Of a stretch of 64,000 nucleotides of DNA, positions 19,044-29,784 are shown one piece after another. Under the pieces are notes generated by a model, which saw nothing but the letters and a program-made list of their open reading frames with translations, did not search any database and was not told the DNA's origin. The number at the start of each line of letters is the position of its first letter. The stretch's first letter is position 1. Both the position numbers and the translations under genes were made by a program. The DNA is from Pseudomonas chlororaphis subsp. chlororaphis (GTDB taxonomy: Bacteria > Pseudomonadota > Gammaproteobacteria > Pseudomonadales > Pseudomonadaceae), in assembly GCF_003945765.1 (NCBI RefSeq), contig NZ_CP027712.1, forward strand, positions 2,108,001 to 2,172,000, in the 5' to 3' direction.

Positions 19044-22000
19044 GTGCGGCTCAAGTGCATCAAGCTGGCGGGGTTCAAGTCCTTCGTCGACCCGACCACG
19101 GTGAACTTCCCCAGTAACATGGCGGCGGTGGTCGGGCCCAATGGTTGCGGCAAGTCGAACATCATCGACGCCGTGCGCTGGGTCATGGGCGAGAGCTCGG
19201 CCAAGAACCTGCGCGGCGAGTCGATGACCGACGTCATCTTCAACGGTTCCACCAGCCGCAAGCCGGTGAGCCAGGCCAGCATCGAGCTGGTCTTCGACAA
19301 CTCCGACGGCACCCTGGTCGGCGAGTACGCGGCCTACGCGGAGATCTCCATCCGCCGCAAGGTCACCCGCGACAGTCAGAACAGCTATTTCCTCAACGGC
19401 GCCAAGTGCCGCCGTCGCGACATTACCGACATTTTCCTCGGCACCGGCCTGGGGCCACGCAGCTACTCGATCATCGAGCAGGGCATGATCTCCAAGCTGA
19501 TCGAAGCCAAGCCGGAAGACCTGCGCAACTTCATCGAAGAAGCCGCCGGGATTTCCAAGTACAAGGAGCGCCGCCGGGAAACCGAAAACCGCATCCGCCG
19601 TACCCACGAAAACCTGGCGCGCCTGACCGACCTGCGCGAGGAGCTGGAACGCCAGCTCGAACGCCTGCACCGCCAGGCCCAGGCGGCCGAGAAGTACCAG
19701 GAATACAAGGGCGAGGAGCGTCAGCTCAAGGCCCAACTGTCGGCACTGCGCTGGCAGGAGCTTAACGAGCAGGTCGGCCAGCGCGAATCGATCATCGGCA
19801 ACCAGGAAGTCGGCTTTGAAGCCCTGGTGGCGGAGCAACGCAATGCCGACGCCGCCATCGAGCGCCTGCGTGACGGTCACCATGAGCTGTCCGAGCGCTT
19901 CAATCTGGTGCAGGGGCGCTTCTATTCGGTCGGTGGCGATATCGCCCGGGTCGAGCAGAGCATCCAGCACGGCCAGCAGCGTTTGCGCCAGTTGCAGGAC
20001 GACTTGCGCGAAGCCGAGCGTGCACGCCAGGAGACCGAATCCCACCTGGGCCACGACCGCACCTTGCTCGCCACCCTCGGTGAAGAGCTGGAAATGCTCG
20101 AGCCCGAGCAGGAAGTCACCAGCGCCGCCGCCGAAGAGGCCGCTGCGGCCCTGGAAGAAGCCGAAACCACCATGCACGGCTGGCAGGAGCAGTGGGACGG
20201 TTTCAACCTCAAATCCGCCGAGCCGCGACGCCAGGCCGAGGTGCAGCAGTCGCGTATCCAGCAGCTCGAAGGCAGCATGGAACGCCTGGGCGAGCGCCAG
20301 CGGCGCCTGGTGGAGGAGCGCGCGTTGCTCGCTGCCGACCCGGAAGACGCGGCGATCCTCGAACTCAATGAACAACTCGCGGCCAGCGAGGCGACCCTGG
20401 AAGATTTGCAGGCCAGCGAAGACGCTCAAGTCGAGCGCCTGGAGCAACTGCGCCAGGAGCTGCATCAGGCGACCCAGGCCCAACAGCAGGCCCAGGGCGA
20501 ACTACAGCGCCTCAATGGGCGCCTGGCCTCGCTGGAGGCTTTGCAGCAGGCGGCGCTCAATCCGGGGACCGGCGCGGCGCAGTGGCTGCAGGAGCAACAG
20601 TTGGCCGAGCGTCCGCGGCTGGCCGAAGGCTTGAAGGTCGAGGCCGGTTGGGAGCTCGCGGTGGAAACCGTGCTCGGCGCCGACCTGCAAGCGGTACTGG
20701 TCGACGATTTTGCCGGCTTCGACCTGGCCGGCTTCGAGCAGGGCGACCTGCGCCTGCTCCAGCTGGCGGGCGAGGGTGCGCGGATGCCGGGCAGCCTGCT
20801 GGACAAGGTCGATGCCCAGGTCGATCTGGCGCCCTGGCTGGGCCAGGTCAAGCCGGTGGAAAGCCTTGAACAGGCCTTGGCCCTGCGTGGCCAACTGGCG
20901 GCCGGTGAGAGCCTGATCAGCCGTGACGGGTTCTGGGTCGGCCGGCATTTTCTGCGGGTGCGCCGCGCCAGCGAAGCGGAAAGCGGCATGCTCGCGCGCA
21001 ACCAGGAAATCGAGCAGTTGAGTCTGGAACGCGACGAGCGCGAAGCCAGCGTGGAAGACCTGGAAACCCGGTTGCAGAACCTGCGTGCGCAACAGCGCCA
21101 GCAAGAGAACGGTCGCGAACACCTGCGCCGTCTGTTGCAGGACGAAGCCCGACAGCAGGGTGAATTGAAAGCCAGGCTTTCTGCCGGCAAGGCCAAGGCC
21201 GAGCAGTTGGCCCTGCGCCGTACCCGCCTGGATGAAGAAGTGGCGGAGCTGGGCGAGCAGCGCGCGGTGGAACACGAACAAGTGGGCGAAGCCCGTCTGC
21301 AGTTGCAGGAAGCCCTCGACAGCATGGCCCTGGACACCGAGCAGCGCGAATTGCTGCTGGCCCAGCGCGACAGTTTGCGCGAACGCCTGGACCGGGTGCG
21401 CCAGGAGGCGCGCCAGCACAAGGATCACGCTCATCAGTTGGCGGTGCGCCTGGGGTCGCTCAAGGCCCAGCACGATTCCACCCGCCAGGCCCTGGAGCGC
21501 CTGGAGCTGCAATCGGAGCGTCTGACGGAGAAGCGTGAACAGCTCAGCCTGAACCTGGAGGAGGGCGCCGCGCCGCTGGAAGAGCTGCGCCTGAAACTCG
21601 AGGAATTGCTGGAAAAACGCATGACCGTCGACGTCGAGCTCAAGAGCGCGCAGATCGCCATGGAAGATGCCGACCGCGAATTGCGCGACGCGGAAAAACG
21701 TCGGACCCAGGCCGAGCAGCAATCGCAGTTGATCCGTGGCCAGCTCGAACAGCAGCGCATGGAATGGCAGGCCCTGAGCGTGCGTCGCAAGACCTTGCAG
21801 GACCAGTTGCTGGAAGACGGCTACGACTTGCAGGGCGTGCTCGCCACGTTGACCGAGCAGGCCAGCGAGAAAGAGGCCGAGGAAGAACTCGAGCGGATTG
21901 CCGCGCGTATCCAGCGCCTGGGGGCGATCAACCTCGCGGCCATCGATGAGTACCAGCAGCAGTCCGAACGCAAACGTTATCTGGACGCCCAGGACGCCGA

Positions 22001-22532
22001 TCTGGTGGAAGCCCTGGAAACCCTGGAAAACGTGATTCGCAAGATCGACAAGGAAACCCGTAATCGTTTCAAGGATACCTTTGATCAGATTAACGGCGGT
22101 TTACAGGCGCTCTTTCCAAAAGTTTTCGGTGGCGGCAGCGCTTATTTGGAACTGACGGGCGAAGATCTACTCGATACAGGGGTAACGATCATGGCGCGTC
22201 CGCCAGGGAAGAAGAACAGCACCATTCATTTGTTGTCCGGTGGTGAGAAAGCATTGACGGCCCTGGCGCTGGTATTTGCCATCTTCAAGTTGAACCCGGC
22301 GCCGTTCTGCATGCTCGACGAAGTTGACGCCCCGCTGGATGACGCTAACGTTGGACGCTACGCAAGGCTGGTTAAAGAGATGTCGCAGACGGTGCAGTTC
22401 ATCTATATCACCCACAACAAGATCGCCATGGAAATGGCCGATCAATTGATGGGCGTGACGATGCACGAACCCGGCTGTTCGCGCCTGGTAGCAGTGGATG
22501 TCGAGGAGGCGATGGCGATGGTGGACGCCTGA
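19044..22532 (+). CDS. smc: chromosome segregation ATPase SMC
   Basis: A 1162-residue condensin-type ATPase that compacts and aligns the chromosome with ScpA/ScpB. It starts with GTG (VRLKCIKLAGFKSF), two bases after the GntR stop; 13 upstream in-frame codons are rejected. Walker A is GPNGCGKSN (about 31-39). Long coiled coils rich in E, Q, R and L flank a hinge (about 510-660, with ETVLGADLQAVLVDDFAG). The C-terminal ABC signature LLSGGEKALTALAL and Walker B FCMLDEVDAPLDD are intact. Confidence 0.97.
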   Translation: MRLKCIKLAGFKSFVDPTTVNFPSNMAAVVGPNGCGKSNIIDAVRWVMGESSAKNLRGESMTDVIFNGSTSRKPVSQASIELVFDNSDGTLVGEYAAYAEISIRRKVTRDSQNSYFLNGAKCRRRDITDIFLGTGLGPRSYSIIEQGMISKLIEAKPEDLRNFIEEAAGISKYKERRRETENRIRRTHENLARLTDLREELERQLERLHRQAQAAEKYQEYKGEERQLKAQLSALRWQELNEQVGQRESIIGNQEVGFEALVAEQRNADAAIERLRDGHHELSERFNLVQGRFYSVGGDIARVEQSIQHGQQRLRQLQDDLREAERARQETESHLGHDRTLLATLGEELEMLEPEQEVTSAAAEEAAAALEEAETTMHGWQEQWDGFNLKSAEPRRQAEVQQSRIQQLEGSMERLGERQRRLVEERALLAADPEDAAILELNEQLAASEATLEDLQASEDAQVERLEQLRQELHQATQAQQQAQGELQRLNGRLASLEALQQAALNPGTGAAQWLQEQQLAERPRLAEGLKVEAGWELAVETVLGADLQAVLVDDFAGFDLAGFEQGDLRLLQLAGEGARMPGSLLDKVDAQVDLAPWLGQVKPVESLEQALALRGQLAAGESLISRDGFWVGRHFLRVRRASEAESGMLARNQEIEQLSLERDEREASVEDLETRLQNLRAQQRQQENGREHLRRLLQDEARQQGELKARLSAGKAKAEQLALRRTRLDEEVAELGEQRAVEHEQVGEARLQLQEALDSMALDTEQRELLLAQRDSLRERLDRVRQEARQHKDHAHQLAVRLGSLKAQHDSTRQALERLELQSERLTEKREQLSLNLEEGAAPLEELRLKLEELLEKRMTVDVELKSAQIAMEDADRELRDAEKRRTQAEQQSQLIRGQLEQQRMEWQALSVRRKTLQDQLLEDGYDLQGVLATLTEQASEKEAEEELERIAARIQRLGAINLAAIDEYQQQSERKRYLDAQDADLVEALETLENVIRKIDKETRNRFKDTFDQINGGLQALFPKVFGGGSAYLELTGEDLLDTGVTIMARPPGKKNSTIHLLSGGEKALTALALVFAIFKLNPAPFCMLDEVDAPLDDANVGRYARLVKEMSQTVQFIYITHNKIAMEMADQLMGVTMHEPGCSRLVAVDVEEAMAMVDA

Positions 22533-22793
22533 TATCCGGGCGACCAAAGCCGGTATGTAAGTGACAAGTAAGAGGTTTTTACCTGTGCCGAGTACTGGCT
22601 GATCGACATATTGAATGAAGCCGTTGCGACAGACGGTGTAAAGTTGTCTTTGGTCGTGCTAGTTTAATGTCAATTTTTCCTATACGTGGGCAAAAGGCCA
22701 GTCAGAACATAGAGTTGGCGCCACGTTTTAAAGCGGTTTGCAGTTTGCTAAACCTCTTATTTTTCAGCATTTTTCATAGAGGCACGGGATTAC

Positions 22794-23642
22794 ATGGAAA
22801 TCGGTCTGCGCGAGTGGCTGATCGTCATCGGCATCATTGTCATTGCCGGTATTCTTTTTGATGGCTGGCGCCGTATGCGCGGCGGCAAAGGAAAGTTGAA
22901 ATTCCGCCTGGATCGTAGCCTGTCCAACCTGCCGGACGACGACAGCAGTGCCGAACTGCTGGGTCCGCCCCGCGTGCTGGATACCCATAAGGAACCGCAA
23001 CTCGACGAGCACGACCTGCCGTCGATGAGCGCGCCGGCGCGCGAACCGCGCGAATCCGGCTCCAAGCGTGGCAAGCGTGCCAGCGAGCCACAGCAGGGCG
23101 ACCTGAACCTCAACCTGGATCTGGACGGCGGCCCGAGCTTCAGCAGCCGTGACGACGACTTCCCGGATGAAACCAAGGCTTCCGGTTACGCCGACAAGGA
23201 CCAGCCGCAAGCCGAAGAAGTGTTGGTGATCAGCGTGATCTGCCGTGATGCCGGCGGCTTCAAGGGCCCGGCGCTGTTGCAGAACATCCTGGAAAGCGGC
23301 CTGCGTTTTGGCGAGATGGATATTTTCCACCGTCACGAAAGCATGGCTGGCAATGGCGAAGTGCTGTTCTCCATGGCCAATGCGGTCAAGCCGGGCGTAT
23401 TCGACCTGGACGACATCGACCACTTCAGCACCCCGGCGGTGAGCTTCTTCCTCGGCCTGCCAGGCCCGCGTCATCCGAAGCAGGCTTTCGACGTGATGGT
23501 GGCCGCGGCGCGCAAGCTGTCCCAGGAACTCAATGGCGAGCTGAAGGATGACCAGCGCAGTGTGCTGACCGCCCAGACCATCGAGCACTACCGTCAGCGC
23601 ATCGTCGAATTCGAACGTCGCGCCCTGACCCAGAAGCGCTGA
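22794..23642 (+). CDS. zipA: cell division protein ZipA
   Basis: A 282-residue inner-membrane protein that tethers FtsZ and stabilises the Z ring. It has one N-terminal membrane anchor ([19 protein letters not shown]), a short basic stretch, a charged linker (about 35-140, rich in D, E, S, P) and the C-terminal FtsZ-binding domain (about 145-280, from [14 protein letters not shown]). It is separated from smc by 261 bases, so it probably has its own promoter. The ATG at 22794 starts the membrane helix directly. Confidence 0.95.
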   Translation: MEIGLREWLIVIGIIVIAGILFDGWRRMRGGKGKLKFRLDRSLSNLPDDDSSAELLGPPRVLDTHKEPQLDEHDLPSMSAPAREPRESGSKRGKRASEPQQGDLNLNLDLDGGPSFSSRDDDFPDETKASGYADKDQPQAEEVLVISVICRDAGGFKGPALLQNILESGLRFGEMDIFHRHESMAGNGEVLFSMANAVKPGVFDLDDIDHFSTPAVSFFLGLPGPRHPKQAFDVMVAAARKLSQELNGELKDDQRSVLTAQTIEHYRQRIVEFERRALTQKR

Positions 23643-23648
23643 GCGCTT

Positions 23649-23699
23649 CGCGAGCCAGCCGCTCCGGATAACCCTTGGCCTGCCGGAGCGGGCTCGCGA
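23649..23699. repeat. inverted repeat, REP-like
   Basis: CGCGAGCC...GCTCCGG and CCGGAGCGGGCTCGCG flank about 20 bases just after the zipA stop. It resembles the GGAGCGGGCTCGCG REP core seen in fluorescent pseudomonads. Confidence 0.65.
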
Positions 23700-23729
23700 C
23701 AGGGTCGCAAGACCCTCCAGACAAATATT

Positions 23730-23757
23730 GAGCAGCCTAGGCTGCTCTTTTGCTTTT
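23730..23757 (+). terminator. terminator between zipA and ligA
   Basis: GAGCAGCC-TA-GGCTGCTC followed by TTTTGCTTTTT. It ends only 12 bases before the ligA ATG, so ligA translation must rely on read-through or on transcription from inside this short gap. Confidence 0.8.
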
Positions 23758-23760
23758 TGA

Positions 23761-26136
<2,376 letters not shown>

Positions 26137-26139
26137 TCC

Positions 26140-26242
26140 CATAGCGGCTGCCGAAGGCTGCGATCGACTGCGCAGCGGGCGTTGCTCTGTCGGGCGCCAG
26201 AAGGTCCTGCGGACCTTGTCGCAGCCTGCGGCAGCGGCTACA
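26140..26242. repeat. REP-type inverted pair, family A
   Basis: ATAGCGGCTGCCGAAGGCTGCGATCG and its inverse ending CGCAGCCTGCGGCAGCGGCTA lie between ligA and the metallopeptidase gene. The left arm has diverged at a few bases. Confidence 0.8.
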
Positions 26243-26338
26243 TGGAATGGCGTTCCCCCGGCAGGAACGCCCTGAAGGCGATGGAACGATCATCTCGTCC
26301 ATATGATCTAGTCTTGGCACGCCCAGGGAGAGATCGCC

Positions 26339-27505
26339 ATGTACCGCTTCTTCGAACAGCTCAGTTCCCGTATCGCCGCACCCTTTGTCCGCGAGGGCAG
26401 CCGCAACAGCAAGGTCTGGCCGTGTCGTTGCGGACAGTCGCTGTTCTTTCGTAACAGTCAGTGCCTGGCCTGTTCGGCGGCCTTGGGTTATCAGCCTGAG
26501 CAGAGTCGCTTGTCGTCGCTGCAGCCAGGGCCGGAGGCCGATACCTGGCGGCTGGACGTCGATCCGCAAGCGGGACTGTTCCGGCGCTGTGCCAACCTCG
26601 ATACCCCGGCGGCCTGCAACTGGCTGCTGCCTGCGAATGGTGCCGGCACCTTGTGTGTGGCGTGCAGGTTGAACCGGACCATTCCCGATCTTGGCGTACC
26701 GGAAAACCCCGAGCGCTGGCGCATGGTGGAAATCGCCAAGCGCCGCCTGGTGGCGCAATTGGTGAGCCTGGGCTTGCCGCTGATCGCCAAGGCCGAGGAT
26801 GAAGAGGCCGGCCTGGCTTTTGATTTTGTCGGCATCGATCTGCAGGGCAGGGTGCCGATGACCGGCCACGCCAACGGCCTGATCACCCTCGACATCAAGG
26901 AGGCCGACGATGCGTATCGCGAGCAGGTGCGGGTGCAGATGCGCGAACCCTATCGCACCTTGCTCGGTCACTTCCGGCATGAGGTGGGGCATTACTACTG
27001 GGATCGCCTGATCGCAGGCAGCCATTGGCTGGAACCCTGTCGCGCGCTGTTCGGCGACGAACGCGCGAGCTACGCCGAAGCCCTGGAGCGGCATTACCAA
27101 CAGGGCGCGCCGAACGATTGGTCGCAGACCTGCGTCAGCGCCTACGCCACCATGCATCCCTGGGAAGACTGGGCGGAAACCTGGGCCCACTACCTGCACA
27201 TGATGGACGCGGTCGACACTGCGCTGGGCTTCGGCATGAGCGCCCGGGAAATGGACTTCGACTACCAGCCGTTCCCACTCGATACCCTGTATGACCCGCA
27301 TCACCCTGGCGGCCCGGCGTTCCTCTCTTTTGTTAACGCCTGGATCGAACTGGCGGGCATGCTCAACGAACTGTCACGCAGCATGGGCCAGCCGGATTTC
27401 TATCCCTTCATCCTGCTGCCGGCGGTGATTGCCAAGCTGCACTTCATCCACCTGGTGATCCAGCAAGCCGGCGGCAAGGCCGACGCAGCACTCGAACAAG
27501 CCTGA
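26339..27505 (+). CDS. putative zinc-binding metallopeptidase with zinc-ribbon
   Basis: A 388-residue cytoplasmic protein. The N-terminus has four cysteines (29, 31, 42, 45) forming a zinc-ribbon-like site, and two more at about residues 109-112 (LCVACRLN). A HEVGHYYWDR motif (His214, His218) is a gluzincin-type zinc site, with WAETWAHYLH further on as a likely third-ligand region. This matches a family annotated as 'putative zinc-binding peptidase' (COG4307). The substrate is unknown. No signal peptide is present. The gene stands alone between REP pairs. Confidence 0.82.
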   Translation: MYRFFEQLSSRIAAPFVREGSRNSKVWPCRCGQSLFFRNSQCLACSAALGYQPEQSRLSSLQPGPEADTWRLDVDPQAGLFRRCANLDTPAACNWLLPANGAGTLCVACRLNRTIPDLGVPENPERWRMVEIAKRRLVAQLVSLGLPLIAKAEDEEAGLAFDFVGIDLQGRVPMTGHANGLITLDIKEADDAYREQVRVQMREPYRTLLGHFRHEVGHYYWDRLIAGSHWLEPCRALFGDERASYAEALERHYQQGAPNDWSQTCVSAYATMHPWEDWAETWAHYLHMMDAVDTALGFGMSAREMDFDYQPFPLDTLYDPHHPGGPAFLSFVNAWIELAGMLNELSRSMGQPDFYPFILLPAVIAKLHFIHLVIQQAGGKADAALEQA

Positions 27506-27520
27506 CACTGCCGACTGCTT

Positions 27521-27600
27521 CTATGGGAGCGAAGCTTGCTCGCGATGGCATCCCCACGGTCTGCTTCCGGACCGCGTCGCCTGCATCGCAAGCAAGCCCC
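27521..27600. repeat. REP-type inverted pair, family B
   Basis: GGGAGCGAAGCTTGCTCGCGATGG and, about 35 bases on, the inverse core ATCGCAAGCAAGC. It lies between the metallopeptidase gene and the convergent small gene. Confidence 0.75.
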
Positions 27601-27610
27601 TGGATCGCGA

Positions 27611-27997
27611 TCAGCGGCTGGTGCGCACGCCATCGAGCAAGGCATCGACCACCGCGCGAGCCATCTCCACGGAATGCACCATGGACCAGATCAGCCCGCG
27701 TTCGATGCCGCTGCCCTGTTCGGTGATTTCATCCGAGACTTCTTCGGCGCATTTGAGCAGCAGCGAGACATGCATCAAGGCTTCTTCGGCATTCACCCCG
27801 GCCTGCACCGCGAACAGCGGGTGTTGCTGGGCGTCGCGCAGGCCGAACGGCTGGCTGCGGGTTTCTTGCAGTTGTGCCAGCAGCGGTTGTTTCTGGTCAT
27901 GGAGCGACAGGAGCAGGGAGGCATTCGCTGCATCCAGTTCTGGATCGCGTAGTCGGCGCGGGGCAGTGAAGGGTGGGTCGGGGACGAGCTTTTTCAT
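27611..27997 (-). CDS. small Pseudomonas-type protein (DUF3077/DUF6124-like), unknown function
   Basis: 128 residues starting MKKLVPDPPFTAP. The second half, FAVQAGVNAEEALMHVSLLL followed by two more helices, resembles a small family restricted to Pseudomonas and annotated DUF3077 or DUF6124; I am not sure which. No enzyme motif, signal peptide or membrane segment is seen, and it should be all-helical. The ATG at 27997 is set by AAAGGA 9 bases upstream; a longer frame reaching 28132 runs through the structured leader and is rejected. That ribosome site is itself complementary to two upstream stretches (see leader feature). Confidence 0.75.
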   Translation of the reverse strand: MKKLVPDPPFTAPRRLRDPELDAANASLLLSLHDQKQPLLAQLQETRSQPFGLRDAQQHPLFAVQAGVNAEEALMHVSLLLKCAEEVSDEITEQGSGIERGLIWSMVHSVEMARAVVDALLDGVRTSR

Positions 27998-28003
27998 GTG
28001 TGC

Positions 28004-28235
28004 GATTCCTTTAGCATTTAAGGAACTGCCAAATCTCACTTCCACATGAGGGGTGGCAGCCGTGCGTAGGTGTGGAAGACCGGAGCTAAAGGAATCCGGC
28101 GCACCCGAAGGTGCCCCACGCACAGCCGCCATAGAACAAGTTCACCAGTGCCATGAGGCGCCCGTGCTTGTTGATAGGGTTGTACGTCCTTAGCTCCAGA
28201 CTTCCACATCCGGGTCGTTGAAACTGCAACGACCC
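28004..28235 (-). promoter_or_regulatory. structured leader with competing stems (candidate translational switch)
   Basis: On the minus strand, 5' to 3': a 9-bp perfect hairpin (28235-28212); arm 1 (28208-28201 plus 28197-28187, TGTGGAAG..GGAGCTAAGGA); a UUCG-tetraloop hairpin GCACC-UUCG-GGUGC (28114-28101); arm 2 (28096-28071, GATTCCTTTAGCTCC..CTTCCACA); arm 3 TGTGGAAG (28046-28039); and the ribosome site GCTAAAGGAATC (28015-28004). Arm 2 can pair with arm 1 (19 bp in two blocks) or with arm 3 (8 bp) and the ribosome site (12 bp perfect). The ribosome site can also form a local 6-bp hairpin (28025-28020 with 28011-28006). The pairing is visible; switching is inferred. Confidence 0.6.
28086..28154 (-). 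CDS. possible 22-codon leader peptide
   Basis: An ATG-initiated ORF of 22 codons in the structured leader, whose product is hydrophobic and rich in Gly, Cys and aromatic residues (core FYGGCAWGTFGCAG). The ORF spans the UUCG hairpin, and its last codons and stop (TTTAG) lie inside the arm that can hide the downstream ribosome site, the arrangement expected of a regulatory leader ORF. Against it, no good ribosome site precedes the ATG (GGGCGCCTC). It may be chance. Confidence 0.3.
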   Translation of the reverse strand: MALVNLFYGGCAWGTFGCAGFL

Positions 28236-28372
28236 CCGCAGACTGCCCGATCAAATTCAGGGGTACAACCCGCCCAAAGGCGTTCCAGAGTTTCTAGGAA
28301 ACCCCTTACAAAACAAAGCGAAAAATCGACTGCCGGCTCGTCGCAAAACTGCCATCTCGCTCTTGCGCGGTC

Positions 28373-28507
28373 CCTGTAGCCGCTGCCGCAGGCTGCGATC
28401 GGTCGCGCAGCGGCCGCAATGGCGGACAACAGGGTATTTCGTTGCTGCTCGACACATGGTTGGCAACTGCTTCGCAGTCGAGCGCAGCCTGCGGCAGCGG
28501 CTACAGG
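28373..28507. repeat. REP-type inverted pair, family A, with perfect 25-bp arms
   Basis: Arms 28373-28397 and 28483-28507 are exact inverse copies over 25 bases (core TAGCCGCTGCCGCAGGCTG), separated by 85 bases. It is the best-preserved copy of this family in the window. It lies between the small-gene leader and the 4.5S RNA promoter; no gene is seen in it. Confidence 0.85.
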
Positions 28508-28578
28508 AATCGGCAAACGAGCGGGGTAACGATCCAAGTACTTGAAGCCGCTCAGATTTTTTAATCACTACACAGCGG

Positions 28579-28606
28579 TTGTAACTTCGCCGCAGATAGG
28601 TACAAT
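28579..28606 (+). promoter_or_regulatory. promoter of the 4.5S RNA gene
   Basis: TTGTAA (28579-28584) and TACAAT (28601-28606) are spaced by 16 bases. Transcription would start near 28613, about 20 bases before the mature RNA end, consistent with a precursor trimmed at its 5' end. Confidence 0.65.
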
Positions 28607-28632
28607 GGCGCGGCTCGCCGTCAGGTGAGCGT

Positions 28633-28757
28633 CGTTATGGTGACCCCATTGGTCCCCTCGCAACGATCAGCCGTGAACCCGGTCAGGCCTGGAAGGGAGC
28701 AGCCGCAGCGGTGACATTGTGTGCCGGGGTGTGGCTGGTGGGGTTGCCTCCATAACG
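28633..28757 (+). ncRNA. ffs: signal recognition particle 4.5S RNA
   Basis: The RNA of the signal recognition particle, which pairs with Ffh to target inner-membrane proteins. The universally conserved apical domain is present (CAGGCCTGGAAGGGAGCAGC at 28684-28703, with the GGAAG tetraloop region). The ends pair: CGTTATGG (28633-28640) with CCATAACG (28750-28757), and ACCCCA with TGGGGT, giving one long rod. The position between ligA and dnaX is as in other Pseudomonas. The exact mature ends are estimated from the terminal pairing. Confidence 0.93.
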
Positions 28758-28836
28758 CCTTCTGTCGGTCCTCGACGAATATTCTGAATTCTCCCCTCTG
28801 TTTTATCCTGATCTGGCCTCTCGCCGGTCGCTCGTT

Positions 28837-29703
28837 TCATTTCCCCAATCGTTCCTGCAACAACTGCGCAAACGCGTCCCGTGCGGTGTGGCGTTGTATT
28901 TCCTTGTTCCAGACAAAGCGAATGTCGATCGGCTGCAGGTCGGCGAAGCGGTAGCGTGCCAGCCCCGTGGACAGGGTGTAGCGGTCGAGCACGCCTTCCG
29001 GGGCCAGGGTCATGCCGGCGCCAGCACTGACGCAGTCGATGATGGTGCCCCAGCTGGCATAGCCGATGAGGGTCGCGGTCACGTCATGGGCGTTCAGCCA
29101 GTGCTCCAGGGCGCGGCGGTAAGGGCAGCCGCCGGGCCACATGAACAGGGTCTGGTCTTGCAGGTCTCGCGGGTTCAGCACGGGCGCGGCGTCTGCGCTG
29201 GTAACCAGCACCAGTGGCTCGTTGTAGAGGGCGGTGCGCTCCAGTTTCGGGGGGAGGGTGTCGACCGCGACCAGTGCGCCATCGATCCGGTGATGTTGCA
29301 GTTCCTCGAACAGCTGCGACCAGGTGCCGGTTACCAGCTCCAGAGTGACCTGTGGAAAGCGCTGATGGAATTCCGCCAGCAGGGGCGGCAAGCGCCCGCC
29401 GGCGCAGGATTCGATGGCGCCGATGCGCAGAATGCCGCTGGGTTCGGCCTTGCGGTCGACCGCCCGTTTGGCCTCATCCACCAGGGCCAGGATGCGCTCG
29501 CTGTAGCCGAGAAAAATTTCCCCGTCCGGACTGATTTTCAGCCCGCGGCCGGCACGGATAAACAGGCGGGTGCCCAGCTCGCCTTCCAGTTGCTTGAGGC
29601 GGTTGGTGATGTTGGAGGGCACGCAATGCAGTTGTTCGGCCGCTCGGGCAATGCTGCCGGTGCGGGCGACCGCTTTCACCATTTTCAGTTGGCTCAGTTC
29701 CAT
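28837..29703 (-). CDS. LysR family transcriptional regulator
   Basis: 288 residues with an N-terminal winged helix (1-60; MVKAVARTGSIARAAEQLHC and SNITNRLKQLE) and a LysR substrate-binding domain (about 90-285). The effector is unknown. It is divergent from an EamA exporter with about 50-80 bases between the start codons, the classical layout for a LysR gene controlling its neighbour. In sequence it resembles regulators paired with DMT exporters. A GGAA ribosome site precedes the ATG. Confidence 0.92.
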   Translation of the reverse strand: MELSQLKMVKAVARTGSIARAAEQLHCVPSNITNRLKQLEGELGTRLFIRAGRGLKISPDGEIFLGYSERILALVDEAKRAVDRKAEPSGILRIGAIESCAGGRLPPLLAEFHQRFPQVTLELVTGTWSQLFEELQHHRIDGALVAVDTLPPKLERTALYNEPLVLVTSADAAPVLNPRDLQDQTLFMWPGGCPYRRALEHWLNAHDVTATLIGYASWGTIIDCVSAGAGMTLAPEGVLDRYTLSTGLARYRFADLQPIDIRFVWNKEIQRHTARDAFAQLLQERLGK

Positions 29704-29784
29704 TGCTCATTTCCAGTGAGGTCTGGTCTCAGTATCCGTTAATTGTGGTGAGTTGTGGCGGGCGGGAGACTGAAGGCCTTTCTT

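Noticed and set aside
28036..28254. 72-codon minus-strand ORF through the structured leader
   Set aside because: It runs through several stems with no ribosome site; base constraints there are better explained by RNA pairing.
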